Assembly (NCBI RefSeq): GCF_030272615.1
Contig: NC_081405.1
Span: forward strand, 21,248,047-21,312,046
Direction: 5' to 3'
Length of the DNA stretch: 64,000 nucleotides
Source: Cryptomeria japonica
Lineage: Eukaryota; Streptophyta; Pinopsida; Cupressales; Cupressaceae
Position 1 is the stretch's first letter, and every line of letters begins with the position of its first letter. Made by a program: the position numbers and the translations under genes. This document shows, piece by piece, positions 18,681 to 29,310 of this stretch. The notes under the pieces are model-generated. The model made no database searches. It was not told the DNA's origin and worked only from the letters and a program-made list of their open reading frames with translations.

Positions 18681-19927
18681 TGTAGCATCCTAAAATTGTG
18701 ACACTTGCAATTTCAACTGCATTTCGGTCTTCACGATGGCGACGCAACACGCAACCTGAATGGAGACCCCGAAACCTGATTATGACACTGAAAACTGCAT
18801 TTTCTTGCACCCTGGCCTGAACCTCCTTTGCACCCTGCTGTGCCGGGAGGTGGGACCAGAGCACCCAACGCCCTGGTCCTTCAGGACCAGGGCGCCCAGC
18901 GCCCTAGTCCCCCAGGACCATGGCGCCCAGCGCCCTGGTCCCTGGGTCCTATTTTGGGCCCGGTCTCTTTTGGACTTCGGGTCTTTATGTTTGCAAATTG
19001 GAAAATTATCTTTCCTGGTCAGCCTAAGGTCAGGAAAATCAGTCTATCAGCCCTAATTGACAAGTATATAAGCTACATTTGCCTCTCCCATTTGGGTAAG
19101 AAGGACATATGTGTACAAGTGTGGAAACTATACTCAAGCATTCAAGCATTCATTCCAAGTCTCCATTCAAGGCTAAGTGTTGCATTCAAGACAAGGATTC
19201 AACCATTGAAGAGGAGATCACATACTACATGCTACATACAACATACAACATACAACAAACAACAACATCTATACCTTCGCACATAAGGATACAAACATCC
19301 TTACAACAAGGTATTAGTACTTGTTTTACATTACATTTACAGCATTGCTCATTTCTTGGTTAATTCCAAAATTGGGGTTTGACCTAAAGGCAAACCCCTA
19401 ATCCCTAACCCCCCAATCGTCTTCTCTTTTCTGTGTGTAGGTTGCAGGTACATGGCTGAAATTGAAGATCTAGAATCCTTGTGCAGAGACGAACAGATCC
19501 CCCTTCGTTTCGCGGATTTTTCGGAGGACCGTGGCGCCGGGCGCCATCGTCCTGACAACTTTTGCTCAAATTTGCAGGACAGCGCCATATCAACATTTCA
19601 CTACTAATTCCAGGTCCGCAGCTTCATCCTATATCCCTATCTCAGTTTATAAGGGAATCTTTATCACTTTCTATGCATTCCTAGCTTAATCTTTCTATCA
19701 ACATTCTTTACAAAAGAGGGTAGCCTTGCTGTCATAACCCTTGAAACTCATTTAGCATCCAATCTTGCATTGCGTGGGATTGGATCTTGTGGGTTTCAAC
19801 CCCTCTTTTGAATGTAAAGTCTCTCCCCTAAGTGAAAACCATCAACCCTAGTGAATCTCCCTTCTCTCTCCTCGGAGTTGGAAGAGGGGAGAGCGACTAG
19901 GGTTCGATCGCGAATTTCCGCTTTACA
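18681..19927 (+). repeat. E1 3' LTR (1247 bp)
   Basis: TGTAGCATCCTAAAAT to CGCTTTACA. U3 carries three tandem GC-rich palindromes (18870-18941), TATA at 19065 and a hairpin at 19526-19552 downstream of TATA. Open frames on both strands here follow from the palindromes and are not genes. Confidence 0.93.
18870..18941 (+). promoter_or_regulatory. Tandem U3 palindromes of the E1 3' LTR
   Basis: Unit 1: GCCCTGGTCC / TTCA / GGACCAGGGC, perfect. Unit 2 (18884-18910): GGACCAGGGCGC / CCA / GCGCCCTAGTCC, one mismatch. Unit 3 (18915-18941): GGACCATGGCGC / CCA / GCGCCCTGGTCC, one mismatch. Neighbouring arms can also pair with each other, so several folds are possible. Confidence 0.8.
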
Positions 19928-19932
19928 GAAGG
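19928..19932. repeat. E1 target site duplication GAAGG, right copy
   Basis: Exact match to 9289-9293. Confidence 0.9.
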
Positions 19933-21101
19933 CATGATGAGTTGCTAGGATAGATGAAGAGTGATGGGTTTGTCACTTTGACAAACTTGTTGAGATATGG
20001 TCCGGGATGATGAGGAAGAAGGTAAGGATGAGCAACTGTAGAAAGAGGACAATGGCCAGATTGAAGATGGAGACAATTGAAGGGTGATGACATGGTGTCA
20101 TCAAGGTGCTTACCGATATGTATGTCCATTGGTAATACGGACAAGGTGCAAGATGCAGAAGACTCCCATGTGATGAAGATGTGCATAAGAAAGGTTAGCA
20201 AGAGTGCTGATGGGTTGAGTGTTCCATCGAAAGAGAAGTAGAGTCCAAGATTTGTACTGGTAAGAGGGTTTGCCGGATGATCAATTGTGAACCGATGAAA
20301 TGTTGGTAAGTTGAATGCTGAGTTGGATGTCGACATGTGCAATACGCAGGTGCCAAGTGGCAAGAAGGCAGAAGTCAGTGAAGATGTTTATATCATCGAG
20401 GCATGGTAGGTGTTTTTACAGTTGAGCATCCAATATGGAGCCCATGATTTGTGGATCAGATCAGGGGATTGTAGCTTGAGGAAGAATGAATGAAAGAAGG
20501 ATATCAGGGAGTTGTTGGTGCTAGGATCAAAGCAAGGAAATCAAATTGCAGGAGAATCTCGAGAAGGAAATAACTGGGTCATGAATGTGTCAACATAATT
20601 CAAGGATTGAAAAAAGGTCAAGTTTTCTATTCTTGGCACATACTTTGGACTAATGGAAAATGGGTGATGGTTTATCCCTCCAAAGCAGGCGTGTGATAAA
20701 ACCCTAACCGACTGAAATTTGAATTGGCTTTTGGCAAGAAAACAAGTTGATAAATATGCAAGCCAAAATCAATGGAGGTTGCTGCTGAATGATAGAGTGT
20801 TGCTACTGCATGAGAGAGAAAGCCAGTCAAGTACTAAATGAGAATAAAAAAGGAGACTGATTGTGTCAGTGAAAAATGGGTTGAAGAGTTCAATCGACAA
20901 CAATGAGGAAACCGGTAGACAATAGTTGCAGAAGATTGTAGAGAAGGCAAGCTGAGGATCAGCAGGAATCAGATGGTAGACATTTGACTAAGTTACCAAG
21001 ATTAGTGGTGGATAGAAGTTGTGTGGCACAAAGAAAATAGACAGAAAGCTGAACCGACCAAGAAGGAGAAGAGGGTGGACAAGCAAAAGTACAGTAGAGA
21101 G
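19933..21101 (+). mobile_element. LTR-A, piece 2
   Basis: Continues the LTR split at 9293 and has no ORF of note. It ends at the left edge of the next insertion (solo LTR 21102-24288). Confidence 0.6.
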
Positions 21102-24100
21102 TGATAGCCCTGAAAAATTGATTACATAAAAATTCAAATTTTAGCCTGAAACATTGATTTTTCAGGTTGTTACTTTTAGCTTCCGAGAACATTTCAAGGC
21201 GTAGGGTTTAGGAGTTATGAAAATTTCTTATATTTTGTGAGGAAAACCCTAGAAATGATATATTTTGCTGTTACTTTTTCCCACTTAAACCAAGGGTACC
21301 CTTTCCATAAATGGGGCCATTTCATTTTTCCCTAAGTCAAAAGTTGGTAAACCGGTTCATGAGATAATATTTCCTAAGTCAAGATCACAACTTCCTTATT
21401 ACCAATCCCCTTTTATTTAAGCCCGCATTTATTTTTCCTAAGTCTAGAAAGTGCTACATACCATGACCACCTATTAAAGAATGGATAGATCTAATGGCAA
21501 GTGCTTCCCCGCAATTAAATATGTGAGAATTTTAATGACCGCGGTATCACAAGATGATTCTGCGTGTTATCAACAAAACTGATAGGGTTAGCAACATAAC
21601 CAATTGAAAGCTTTCTAATACTGGTTTATAGGAGGTAAGCTTTGGTCAACTAATAGTTTCATCAATTTGCACATGTTGAAAATGAATGAGATGTTTTATC
21701 TTGAGGAAAAAGGTGGACTACTTATAAGTCCTGAAGGAGTTGGTGGGCAGTATGCACAGTGGTAAAGATCGAACAGATTGGATGGCCCTTGTGTTCCCGC
21801 AATAGAATTTGTGAGGTGGTTACGGACTGTGGTATCATGAGATGATGCCACATGTCCTTGTCAAATCAAGAGGAATCGCAGGGAGGTTGCTAACAAAGTT
21901 TGAATGAAGGACAATATGGCACTGCCCAGTCATAATTTCACGGGTCCACAGATACAGTTGGAGGGTCAAACTGCTAAGTTGGCAAAGAGTGGCTGTTAGA
22001 TTTGCCAGGTTAGATGAGATCTGCAAATGAGTTTCAAATGAGAAGTTTGGAGGGATTTTTGAAGACACAGGTTATAGCTCATGGGAAAGGAAAAAATGAA
22101 TGGTATTCAGACTTGTCGATTCAAGGTTGATTTGATAGTCAAAGATGATAGCTCAAAGATGTGAAAGGATTTGGATAAGTTTCCAATTCAGGTGTGATGA
22201 ATCATGAGTTCTCTAATGAATTCAGAGATTTGTTTGTCAACAAAAATCTTGAAGCAGAAGATTGTACACTAAAAAGAGGAGTAAGCTTAGAATAAAATCA
22301 TTTGCATCAGGAGAAGTTTGACAGAAGAATGCAGTGGATATGATATGCATGAATTCTAGTGTCTATAGTTGGTAGAGAAAACTGAGAACATCAGAATGAT
22401 GATGTTTCAAGAACAACCACTACTTGATGAAATAAGTTTTAGCTATAAATATAGCAAGGTGGTGACTGAATTGGTAGAAGAGTATGAAGCCTTTTAATTT
22501 TCTAGGTGTAGTTTTTCTTTCTGCAGAAGAAATGATGTTTGAGCATGCTTATAGATGGAGTTGTAATATACTCCATGATACTAGATGGAGCCTTTCTTTT
22601 ATATGTGAGTATGTCTATTGCCATAGGGGATGTGAAAGTGGGGAGGATTACCAGAGGGGGTGTGAAAGCCCTCTCTTGCAAAGAAAGGTCACGCATGGCG
22701 TAGCCTCTATGTCATGTCAGTCTCTGGGTGACAGAGGGTTCTGAGACAGAGCCCGCAAAGAAACAAAAAAGGGACATGCCTGGGTAGGGAGTGGTTGAAA
22801 TCCATCCATGTAGTTGCATGGAAGCTGCGACCCCTCCTCAACATGTTATGTTTCCCCCCTAACTTCACCTCCCACTACTTCTGATACTGGGCATGAAGGT
22901 TGAGTTCCTCCTCTAGCTTGAGGAGTGACTTTACCTCTTTTCGGGATCTTGTTTCCCTTTCTAAGGAAGGGCAATGCTCTATGGGACAAAAATGCAACAT
23001 CTCACACACCATTTGAAGGTATCAGGGTGATAATGACATGACTCAAATGGTTTTGCTTCTACCAATCTTCACTTCAAAAACAATGATTCACATGTGCCAA
23101 CTCATAGACATGCGGATTTTTTGAAACAAAACTGTACATAGCCTTTAGGGCTAATTATCAAGAAATGAATCTTCTGTTGACAAGTGTCTAATGGCCTAAA
23201 GCTTGTCACTCCCTTGTTTTCTATAAAAGAGAATTCAAGGCCATTAGCTCAGGTCTAAAATTTTCTGAGAAAGATCTTTGTAAAATATATCTTTTCTACA
23301 GAATTAGGTCCAAAGAGTTCTAGAGAGTCATAGGAAATAACTGGGACTGTAATGTTGTTTTGCAGAGAAAAAATTGTAATAAAATTCTTGCAGTTTCCGC
23401 CTATTTCAAAGAGGTTACTCTATATTTGAAATTGTTGGCTATCATTTGATAAAATATAGCTCATAATACTAATGCAAATATAGTTTCTGAATCTTTACTC
23501 TCCTGTGTGTGATTTTATCTTCTTTAAAGAAAATGAGATCAAGGGTTTCTTTTGTTTAGTGCATTGTTATGATGTATGTACTCTTTTATTCAATTCTTTA
23601 ATCCAAGAGGTTAATTAAAATTGGTTGAATAAGATTACAAAGAAAATAAGGCTCGCCATGGGATTCACAAAGTAGTTCAGATATAGGAGCAAAAGCAAAA
23701 TAATACTATAAGGTTGTATTATTTCAAGGAAAGACTAGCTATTAGATAAATTTGTATCATATTTTTAGCAGCATCTTTCATTGACTCTGTAGCACAAATG
23801 AATAAGGCACTTGTATTAGCTAGCAAATCCCATTAGGTTATTAGTTTTTTGGTTTTATCTTCTGCATGCTCTCTCAGAACGAATCTTATAAATAATCAGA
23901 ACAATCCTTTGCTAAGATTTAATTATTTTCTAAAAAATAGTCTCACCATCTCTCATACTCCAGGTCAAGGTTGAGGATCACTGAAGGTTTTTCCATCCTT
24001 AAGCATTCTCCCTTTCTGTTGAGTTTTATTATTGAGATCATCTGCTTTGTTTTTGGTAAGTTCCCTGAATATCCTTACAAAGAGCAAGAAGGTTCTTACT

Positions 24101-24288
24101 GAAGGGATCACCCTCCCTGGTTCTATAGAGCCTAAAATGTAGATGGATCTAGCATCCTTGTTATTGTTGGTCCAAGCCTGAAAGATATTGATAGTTGGAG
24201 GTGGCTCTCCATAGATATTTGGAGGAAATCAGCTTGGTCTCTACCCTGCTAGTAGTGTAAGCCCATCTTCCATTTTTGGGAACCAACA
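21102..24288 (+). mobile_element. Solo gypsy-type LTR (3.19 kb) related to the E7 LTR
   Basis: It starts TGATAGCCCTGAAAAATTG and ends TTGGGAACCAACA. The first 50 bp and last 170 bp resemble the start and end of the E7 LTR (shared words CAAATTTTAG, GAGCCTAAA and GGGAACCAACA). Flanks are GAGAG (21097-21101) and AAGAG (24289-24293), a 4/5 duplication. TATAAAAG at 23222 fits its promoter. No internal part remains. Confidence 0.65.
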
Positions 24289-24293
24289 AAGAG

Positions 24294-24816
24294 TAAGGTT
24301 GCAGAAGTGTGAGGGTTAGCTGAGAACCAATAGTGAACCAGATAGAATATCTAGCAGAGAGATTTGCAGAAGTGTTACCAAATCCATTTGTAACAAGGTT
24401 ATTAATTTGTAAATGACTATGTTTTGTATTCAATGAGTTGTAGCTCAGTGCAGGGGTTGTAGATCCTTGGGTTGGTGCCCTAAAATCAGGGGTTGGTGTC
24501 CCAAATCAGGGGTTGGTGGTCCTTGGGTTGGTTCCCTAAACATTGTAATCAAAGATTCATTGTGAGGCTGGATTGGAGTAGTAGAATCCAACAATATTTC
24601 TCACTGAGAGTTTTCCCATCTTGGGTTTTCCTTGTATATACTGGTGTTATGTGATGTCCTTTTTCGGTGAGTGCATTTGTGATTAGTCTCTTTTCTAATC
24701 GGTAAGTTTTAATTTAGTTAGATTTGTTAACTGGTATACTCACATAGGACATCTAGAGGGAAAATTTTGAGAGCCACTGATTCACCCCCCGTCTCAATGT
24801 TGCATTGTGTCTAACA
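24294..24816 (+). mobile_element. LTR-A, piece 3 (LTR 3' end)
   Basis: It carries the usual copia LTR ending: TTTTCCCATCTTGGGTTTTC, then CTGATTCACCCCCCGTCTCA and the terminal TCTAACA. A short tandem repeat around CAGGGGTTGGTG lies at 24449-24540. Confidence 0.65.
24449..24540 (+). repeat. Short tandem repeat in LTR-A
   Basis: Three copies of a roughly 20-bp unit built on CAGGGGTTGGTG, bracketed by two copies of TCCTTGGGTTGGT. Confidence 0.65.
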
Positions 24817-27800
24817 GAGGCAACCTCGATATTTAATAAGAATGCCTCCAATTATAAATGCCACATTAATGAAGCTTGGCTGGAGGAACCTAGAAAGACA
24901 TACCCTAAGGCAATAGACATCCTAAGGGAAAACTTTAAGGAAGCACCAAAGGATATAATAATCATACTAAGTCGTGCCTTCAGTAAGCTAGATTGCCGAC
25001 ATTTCCATCTATGAATTTTCCATTACATGTATACAATCTTAATAGGGAAATAATATTTTGATTGGGGACACATTGTCTTTGACATCGTTCATAAACAACT
25101 AACTATAGTTTTGAAAAAAAAGAAGTTCTTCATGACTTCTTACATCATATGGATAGTATCTTGGGCTGGTAAATATTTGGGTCTCAACAAAGAAGTCAAG
25201 TTGGGAGAAGAGCTAGGCAAGAAAAAGGTGTGGGAATATTACACCCAACTCCCCATCACATAGGCTAAGTTCCACTTCAAAAGACTAAATAACAAGTTCA
25301 TATATGCGGTCATTTGCAAATTGACAGGTGATGTGGGTTACAGGATCTCACAAGAAGAAATGAAACATAATAAGAGAGTGGGGTTGTAGGCTCCTTCAAA
25401 ACCAACACTCTAATTACATTAGAGTAATAGGATTCACTGGAAGGCCATTCATCCTTCCCAGATTTTGCAACAACAAGATAATTATCTTTGATTATACAAG
25501 GAAGATCATGGGATTGCAAACACTTCTGACCCTCAAATACAAAATTGGGGTCACATTCCTGATCTCACTAGAGTATTATTAGTCAGAATCTTCAAGCAGC
25601 TAAAGCGACTGAATAATTGTTACAAGATATCAATTTAAAATAATTTGACTATGCAAGAGATAGATATGATCCCTTAGGAAAACTGAAGCAAATGATGCTT
25701 GTTTCATATTCGGGTCACCAACCAACTTTGGAGGACTTTTGGGAAGACATGCAGGACAAATTTGAGGCCCATGAGAGGGGATATTACCAGTTGATAGTTC
25801 CTTGGATTAGGAACTTTGATATAGAGACTAACCTCCCCAAAGATCTCAGAGATGATGGAAAGCTACTAGATCCAGTATATGAGAAATCTAGAGTTAGAAA
25901 GAAACCACTTTCTCCCATCAGGTGATCTGAACAAGAGGCAGTTAATATTGACACTGTAACAAAGAAGGTGATAAGAAGAACAATGCAGTGGTTGAATTTA
26001 AGGATCTTCTCGAGTGCTTCGAAAGAGAAAAAGAAAGAAAAAGGAATGGACAACCCTTAGTCTAAAGAAACCAAGGAGTATACCAGAAGGACAAGATTTG
26101 AATCAAGGAAAAATACTCCTGTAGAGCCAGAAGTTGTTGCACAAATAATTGATTATTAGGAACTCAAGAGGAAACTTGACGAAAAAATGAAGGATTCCCA
26201 ACTTCTTAAAATAGCTATTGAAGATGGGATCACTACTAGATTGTAGGCTATCTCTCAAGCTTCTATTCATCCCATTGTTCCAACCATCAGGATAGTACCA
26301 GGTGAAGGTATTTCACAGGTTAAGGTGACTGAAGAACAAGCTCCTCCCATAGCACCAACACCTGCACTTGCTCCCACTCCAACTCAAGAACAGGTAATTA
26401 TACATGATATTGAAATTGATTCTGATTAGGATGATGAACCTATTGTTGTTATTAAAAGAAAGAAGAAAGGTGGGATGATATCAAAGCAATCTGATACTGG
26501 ACAACATGTTCAAAATACACCTAAAGGCCAAGAAGAAGATATTGTTTAGGCTCACAAGCAAGAGGTGCAAATAGAGCCCATGGACAAGGAAGAGCCTAAA
26601 GAGAAAGATGAGTGTATGGTCCTCACACCTCAAAATCAAGAAATATTGGTCAAATAGATGAAGGGAGATGGACAAAAAAAATAGATGAAATAGAGAAGGC
26701 ATTTGAGGAAGAGTTGAGTGAAAATCTAGAAGAGATAGCCAAACAATAAGAACTAACTCATCAACAAGTGCTTCAAGCCAACCTCACTCAACAACTTTCT
26801 CAACTTCCTCGGCAACAAGAAGGTCCTACACAACAACAAACTCATGAGCAATAGGGTGATGAAACACAATAATATCAGATGGAATCAGACAAGATCACTG
26901 TTGAAGTAACTGTACAAGGAGGAGATCAAGATGACAACATGCCTCAATGGTTGAATTTTACTTTTAAAAAGAAGGAGAAAGTTATCCTCCCCAACATCAC
27001 TTTACAAGAAGCAATTACTGAGTCCCCAAGGAGAACTAAAAGGGCTAAAACAATTCATCATCTATCAAGAAGTAACTCAGGGGATATGATTGTTAGTAAA
27101 GCAGCTCCTGTACCAGTACCCAAAGGACATCCTCAAACCACCCCAAAGCACCAAGTGTCAAAGGTCAATTTGGGTAAACATACCAAGTGGGGGGAAATAA
27201 CTTCTTTAGATGTTGTGACTTCTACTATCAAGACTAGAATAGAGACAGAACATAAGTCAAAGGCAAAAGTCAAGGCATAATTGAGATAATATAAATAACT
27301 GATCATAGAGATACACAAGCCATTGGATACTAGGATAGATGACACCTTGTTGTCTACTTCATCTTTTCCACTAGACAAAGTAAAGACATTATACAAGATG
27401 AGAAAGGTGGCTACCAGAGTAAAAACTTGGGCCCAAGACCAACTAAATATGGTAAAATTGTTCTTATAGGATACCATTAAAATATATAAAGAAGCTCAAT
27501 TTAATGAGAAGTTCCTCATTCATTGTTCAACACAGTGGGAACAACACCTTGCCAAGTTTTCAAAATGAGCCAAGGCATTAAGAAAAGTCAAGGAACTTGG
27601 TGAGGATATTGTATTTAAGGAGGACTTATTGGGAGGTGAGAGCATAAAGAGTTAGCAGTCATGTATTAACATTTTGGACTTAAAGATGAAGATGATGGAG
27701 CAGTGTCGCATTAAGGTTCTCAAAGAAAATCCTTCACTCCTCGGTGTGCTTGAGCAATATGAGCAGTTCATCATCAAATTTCTAGAGAAATATGGTTATA

Positions 27801-27876
27801 ATATTAAGAAATATAGAGCGTTGGATTCAGAAACCATACTCATCAAATGGGATTCTTACACTACTTATCACTTTTT
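24817..27876 (+). pseudogene. Decayed ORF of about 1000 codons, function not recognised
   Basis: A protein-like reading can be followed through three frames: frame 1 at about 24830-25590 (AWLEEPRKTYPKAIDIL, FIYAVICKLTGDVGYRISQ), frame 3 at about 25690-26655 (HQPTLEDFWEDMQDKFEAHE, then Pro-rich APTPALAPTPTQE and acidic/basic stretches) and frame 2 at about 26879-27876 (MPQWLNFTFKKKEKVILPN, SLLGVLEQYEQFIIKFLEKY). It is cut by many stops, most of them TAG, as expected from CAG decay. It has charged repeats and a Gln-rich zone near 26750-26860. I do not recognise the family. It may be an extra ORF of a long LTR element or a captured host gene. E6 inserted at its right end. Confidence 0.45.
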
Positions 27877-29058
27877 TGTTGACAATTTGGAGGAATTGAT
27901 TATATATTGCATTGATGTCAACACTAGATATTTTCATGTCTACCAGGTTTCGGTAGAGTGGTTGGATTATGGTATTGATTTGGAGATCTTCTCCAATATG
28001 CTCTAGTTTCTCAAATTTGTTTGGATTGGCTATTCATGTGTTCTTGATGTGTATCACATTTAGTTGGTTCAAGATTTGATGATCCAGAAGCTATCATTTG
28101 TTCTAGTAAGCCTTTTGGTTACCGGTAAGGATTTTACCAACAAATCTTTGTTGAAGATATTTTGATGAATCTGATAAGTGGTGTTGGTGTGGCTTCTAGA
28201 AGGTTATCAGGATGCCGATGGTTATCATGTTTGTGTTCCAGTTGATCAGTGGCATTTCATTTGGTTGATGGCGACCTATTTTAGGTCCTGTGTTATTCTT
28301 CTAGGTTATGGACTGGTTGATATAACATGTTGGTTGATGCTCCCGATGTGTTACTGGTTGGATTTATTGATTGGTTTATGTTGTTTCGGTCTTAGGAAGA
28401 CTTGGTTTATCATTGGTTTTCAAGATTATGTAACATATTTATTGTATTATCTTTTAGGTGGCCGACCTAATTGTTTAGGTCCCGGGTTGGTATAAATATG
28501 ATATAAGATCTCTTTGTAGATCGTGGTATGTGAGTTATGGGATTATCTGTGTATGAATAATGTTGTAATCATATGCAGAGGTTTTGGTTGATCATAGGTG
28601 ATCGAATTGGGTTTGTGTAAGAGGTTTAAGACCTCCGGTATTGAGCTTAATCGAAATTGTACTCAAGCATAGGAGATGTTATTCTTGCAGTTCAATCTTC
28701 ATTCTGTATTGTAGTCTGATGTTTTCTGTAGTCAATGAGACTCCTTTTGTGATGAGAAGTGGGCTCTAGGCTATTGGCCTTCCTGCATGTGCAGGGTTCT
28801 TATTGTAATATTTATTTATCTAATCAGTGGATAAATATTGTGGGTCTCCAATCCTATCGTTGTTTTTCCTTATTGAGGTTTTCCAGGTATAAATCTATGG
28901 TGTTATGGTGTTCATCTTTCTGGTTGTACTGTTACTTATTGTTATATGCTTTTATGTTTATCGATTGTTGATTTGTTGTACTAATAATGTTAAAATTAAT
29001 CATTCCAGCAGAAAACTGATTCACCCTCCCCCCCTCTTAGTGTTCTTGGAATCCAGTA
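27877..29058 (+). repeat. E6 5' LTR
   Basis: TGTTGACAATTTGGAGG to GGAATCCAGTA (end decayed from CA). TATAAATA at 28491. Open frames inside are fortuitous. Confidence 0.8.
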
Positions 29059-29060
29059 AT

Positions 29061-29073
29061 TAGTATCAGAGCC
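29061..29073 (+). promoter_or_regulatory. E6 primer binding site (initiator Met, decayed)
   Basis: TAGTATCAGAGCC against the usual TGGTATCAGAGCC of copia elements; one transition. Confidence 0.75.
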
Positions 29074-29310
29074 AAGTTCCTCAGAGTAAGTCTAACAGCT
29101 TGAGGAAGATCCTGAATCTGGAATCCATGGACATAAGTTTAAGGAAGGAACTTCAAGTAGCACTTGAAGACTATGATGCTAAAAGGGAGGAACATGAAGC
29201 TACATGATGAGTTGAGATCTATGAAGGAATACATTTTTACTCTGTAGGAGAGGTTGTCATCTGCACAAGCTAAAAGGAAAGAAATTTGCGATCAATTACA
29301 AAATCAGGAT
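29074..29310 (+). pseudogene. E6 leader and gag start remnant
   Basis: From ATG at 29127 a charged, helical-looking start MDISLRKELQVALEDYDAKR is visible, followed by tandem stops near 29205 and further coiled-coil-like text (SSAQAKRKEICDQLQNQ) to the E7 insertion point at 29310. Too short to classify beyond its place in E6. Confidence 0.45.

Larger units (their letters stand above)
9294..19927 (+). mobile_element. E1: complete non-autonomous LTR retrotransposon (gag-protease only)
   Basis: Full structure: 5' LTR 9294-13333, tRNA-Trp-type PBS 13337-13354, long leader, one gag-protease frame 14507-17887 with two stops, non-coding 3' part, polypurine tract 18666-18680, 3' LTR 18681-19927 and perfect GAAGG duplications. 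There is no RT, RNase H or integrase anywhere, so mobility would need pol from another element. The gag core and the zinc-knuckle variant CX2HX4HX4C belong to the Ty3/gypsy Tat-like group. LTRs end TG...CA. By eye about 18 differences separate the two LTRs over the 973 bp right of the internal insertion, mostly CpG transitions. Confidence 0.92.

Noticed and set aside
18828-19286. 152-codon open frame in the E1 3' LTR (similar one at 12228-12692)
   Set aside because: Lies wholly in LTR (the second also crosses the insert junction); Gly/Ala/Pro text comes from the palindromes.
28178-28495. Trp/Tyr/Leu-rich open frame in the E6 5' LTR (and 36947-37429 in the 3' LTR region)
   Set aside because: Inside LTR sequence; not conserved between the two LTRs as an ORF.
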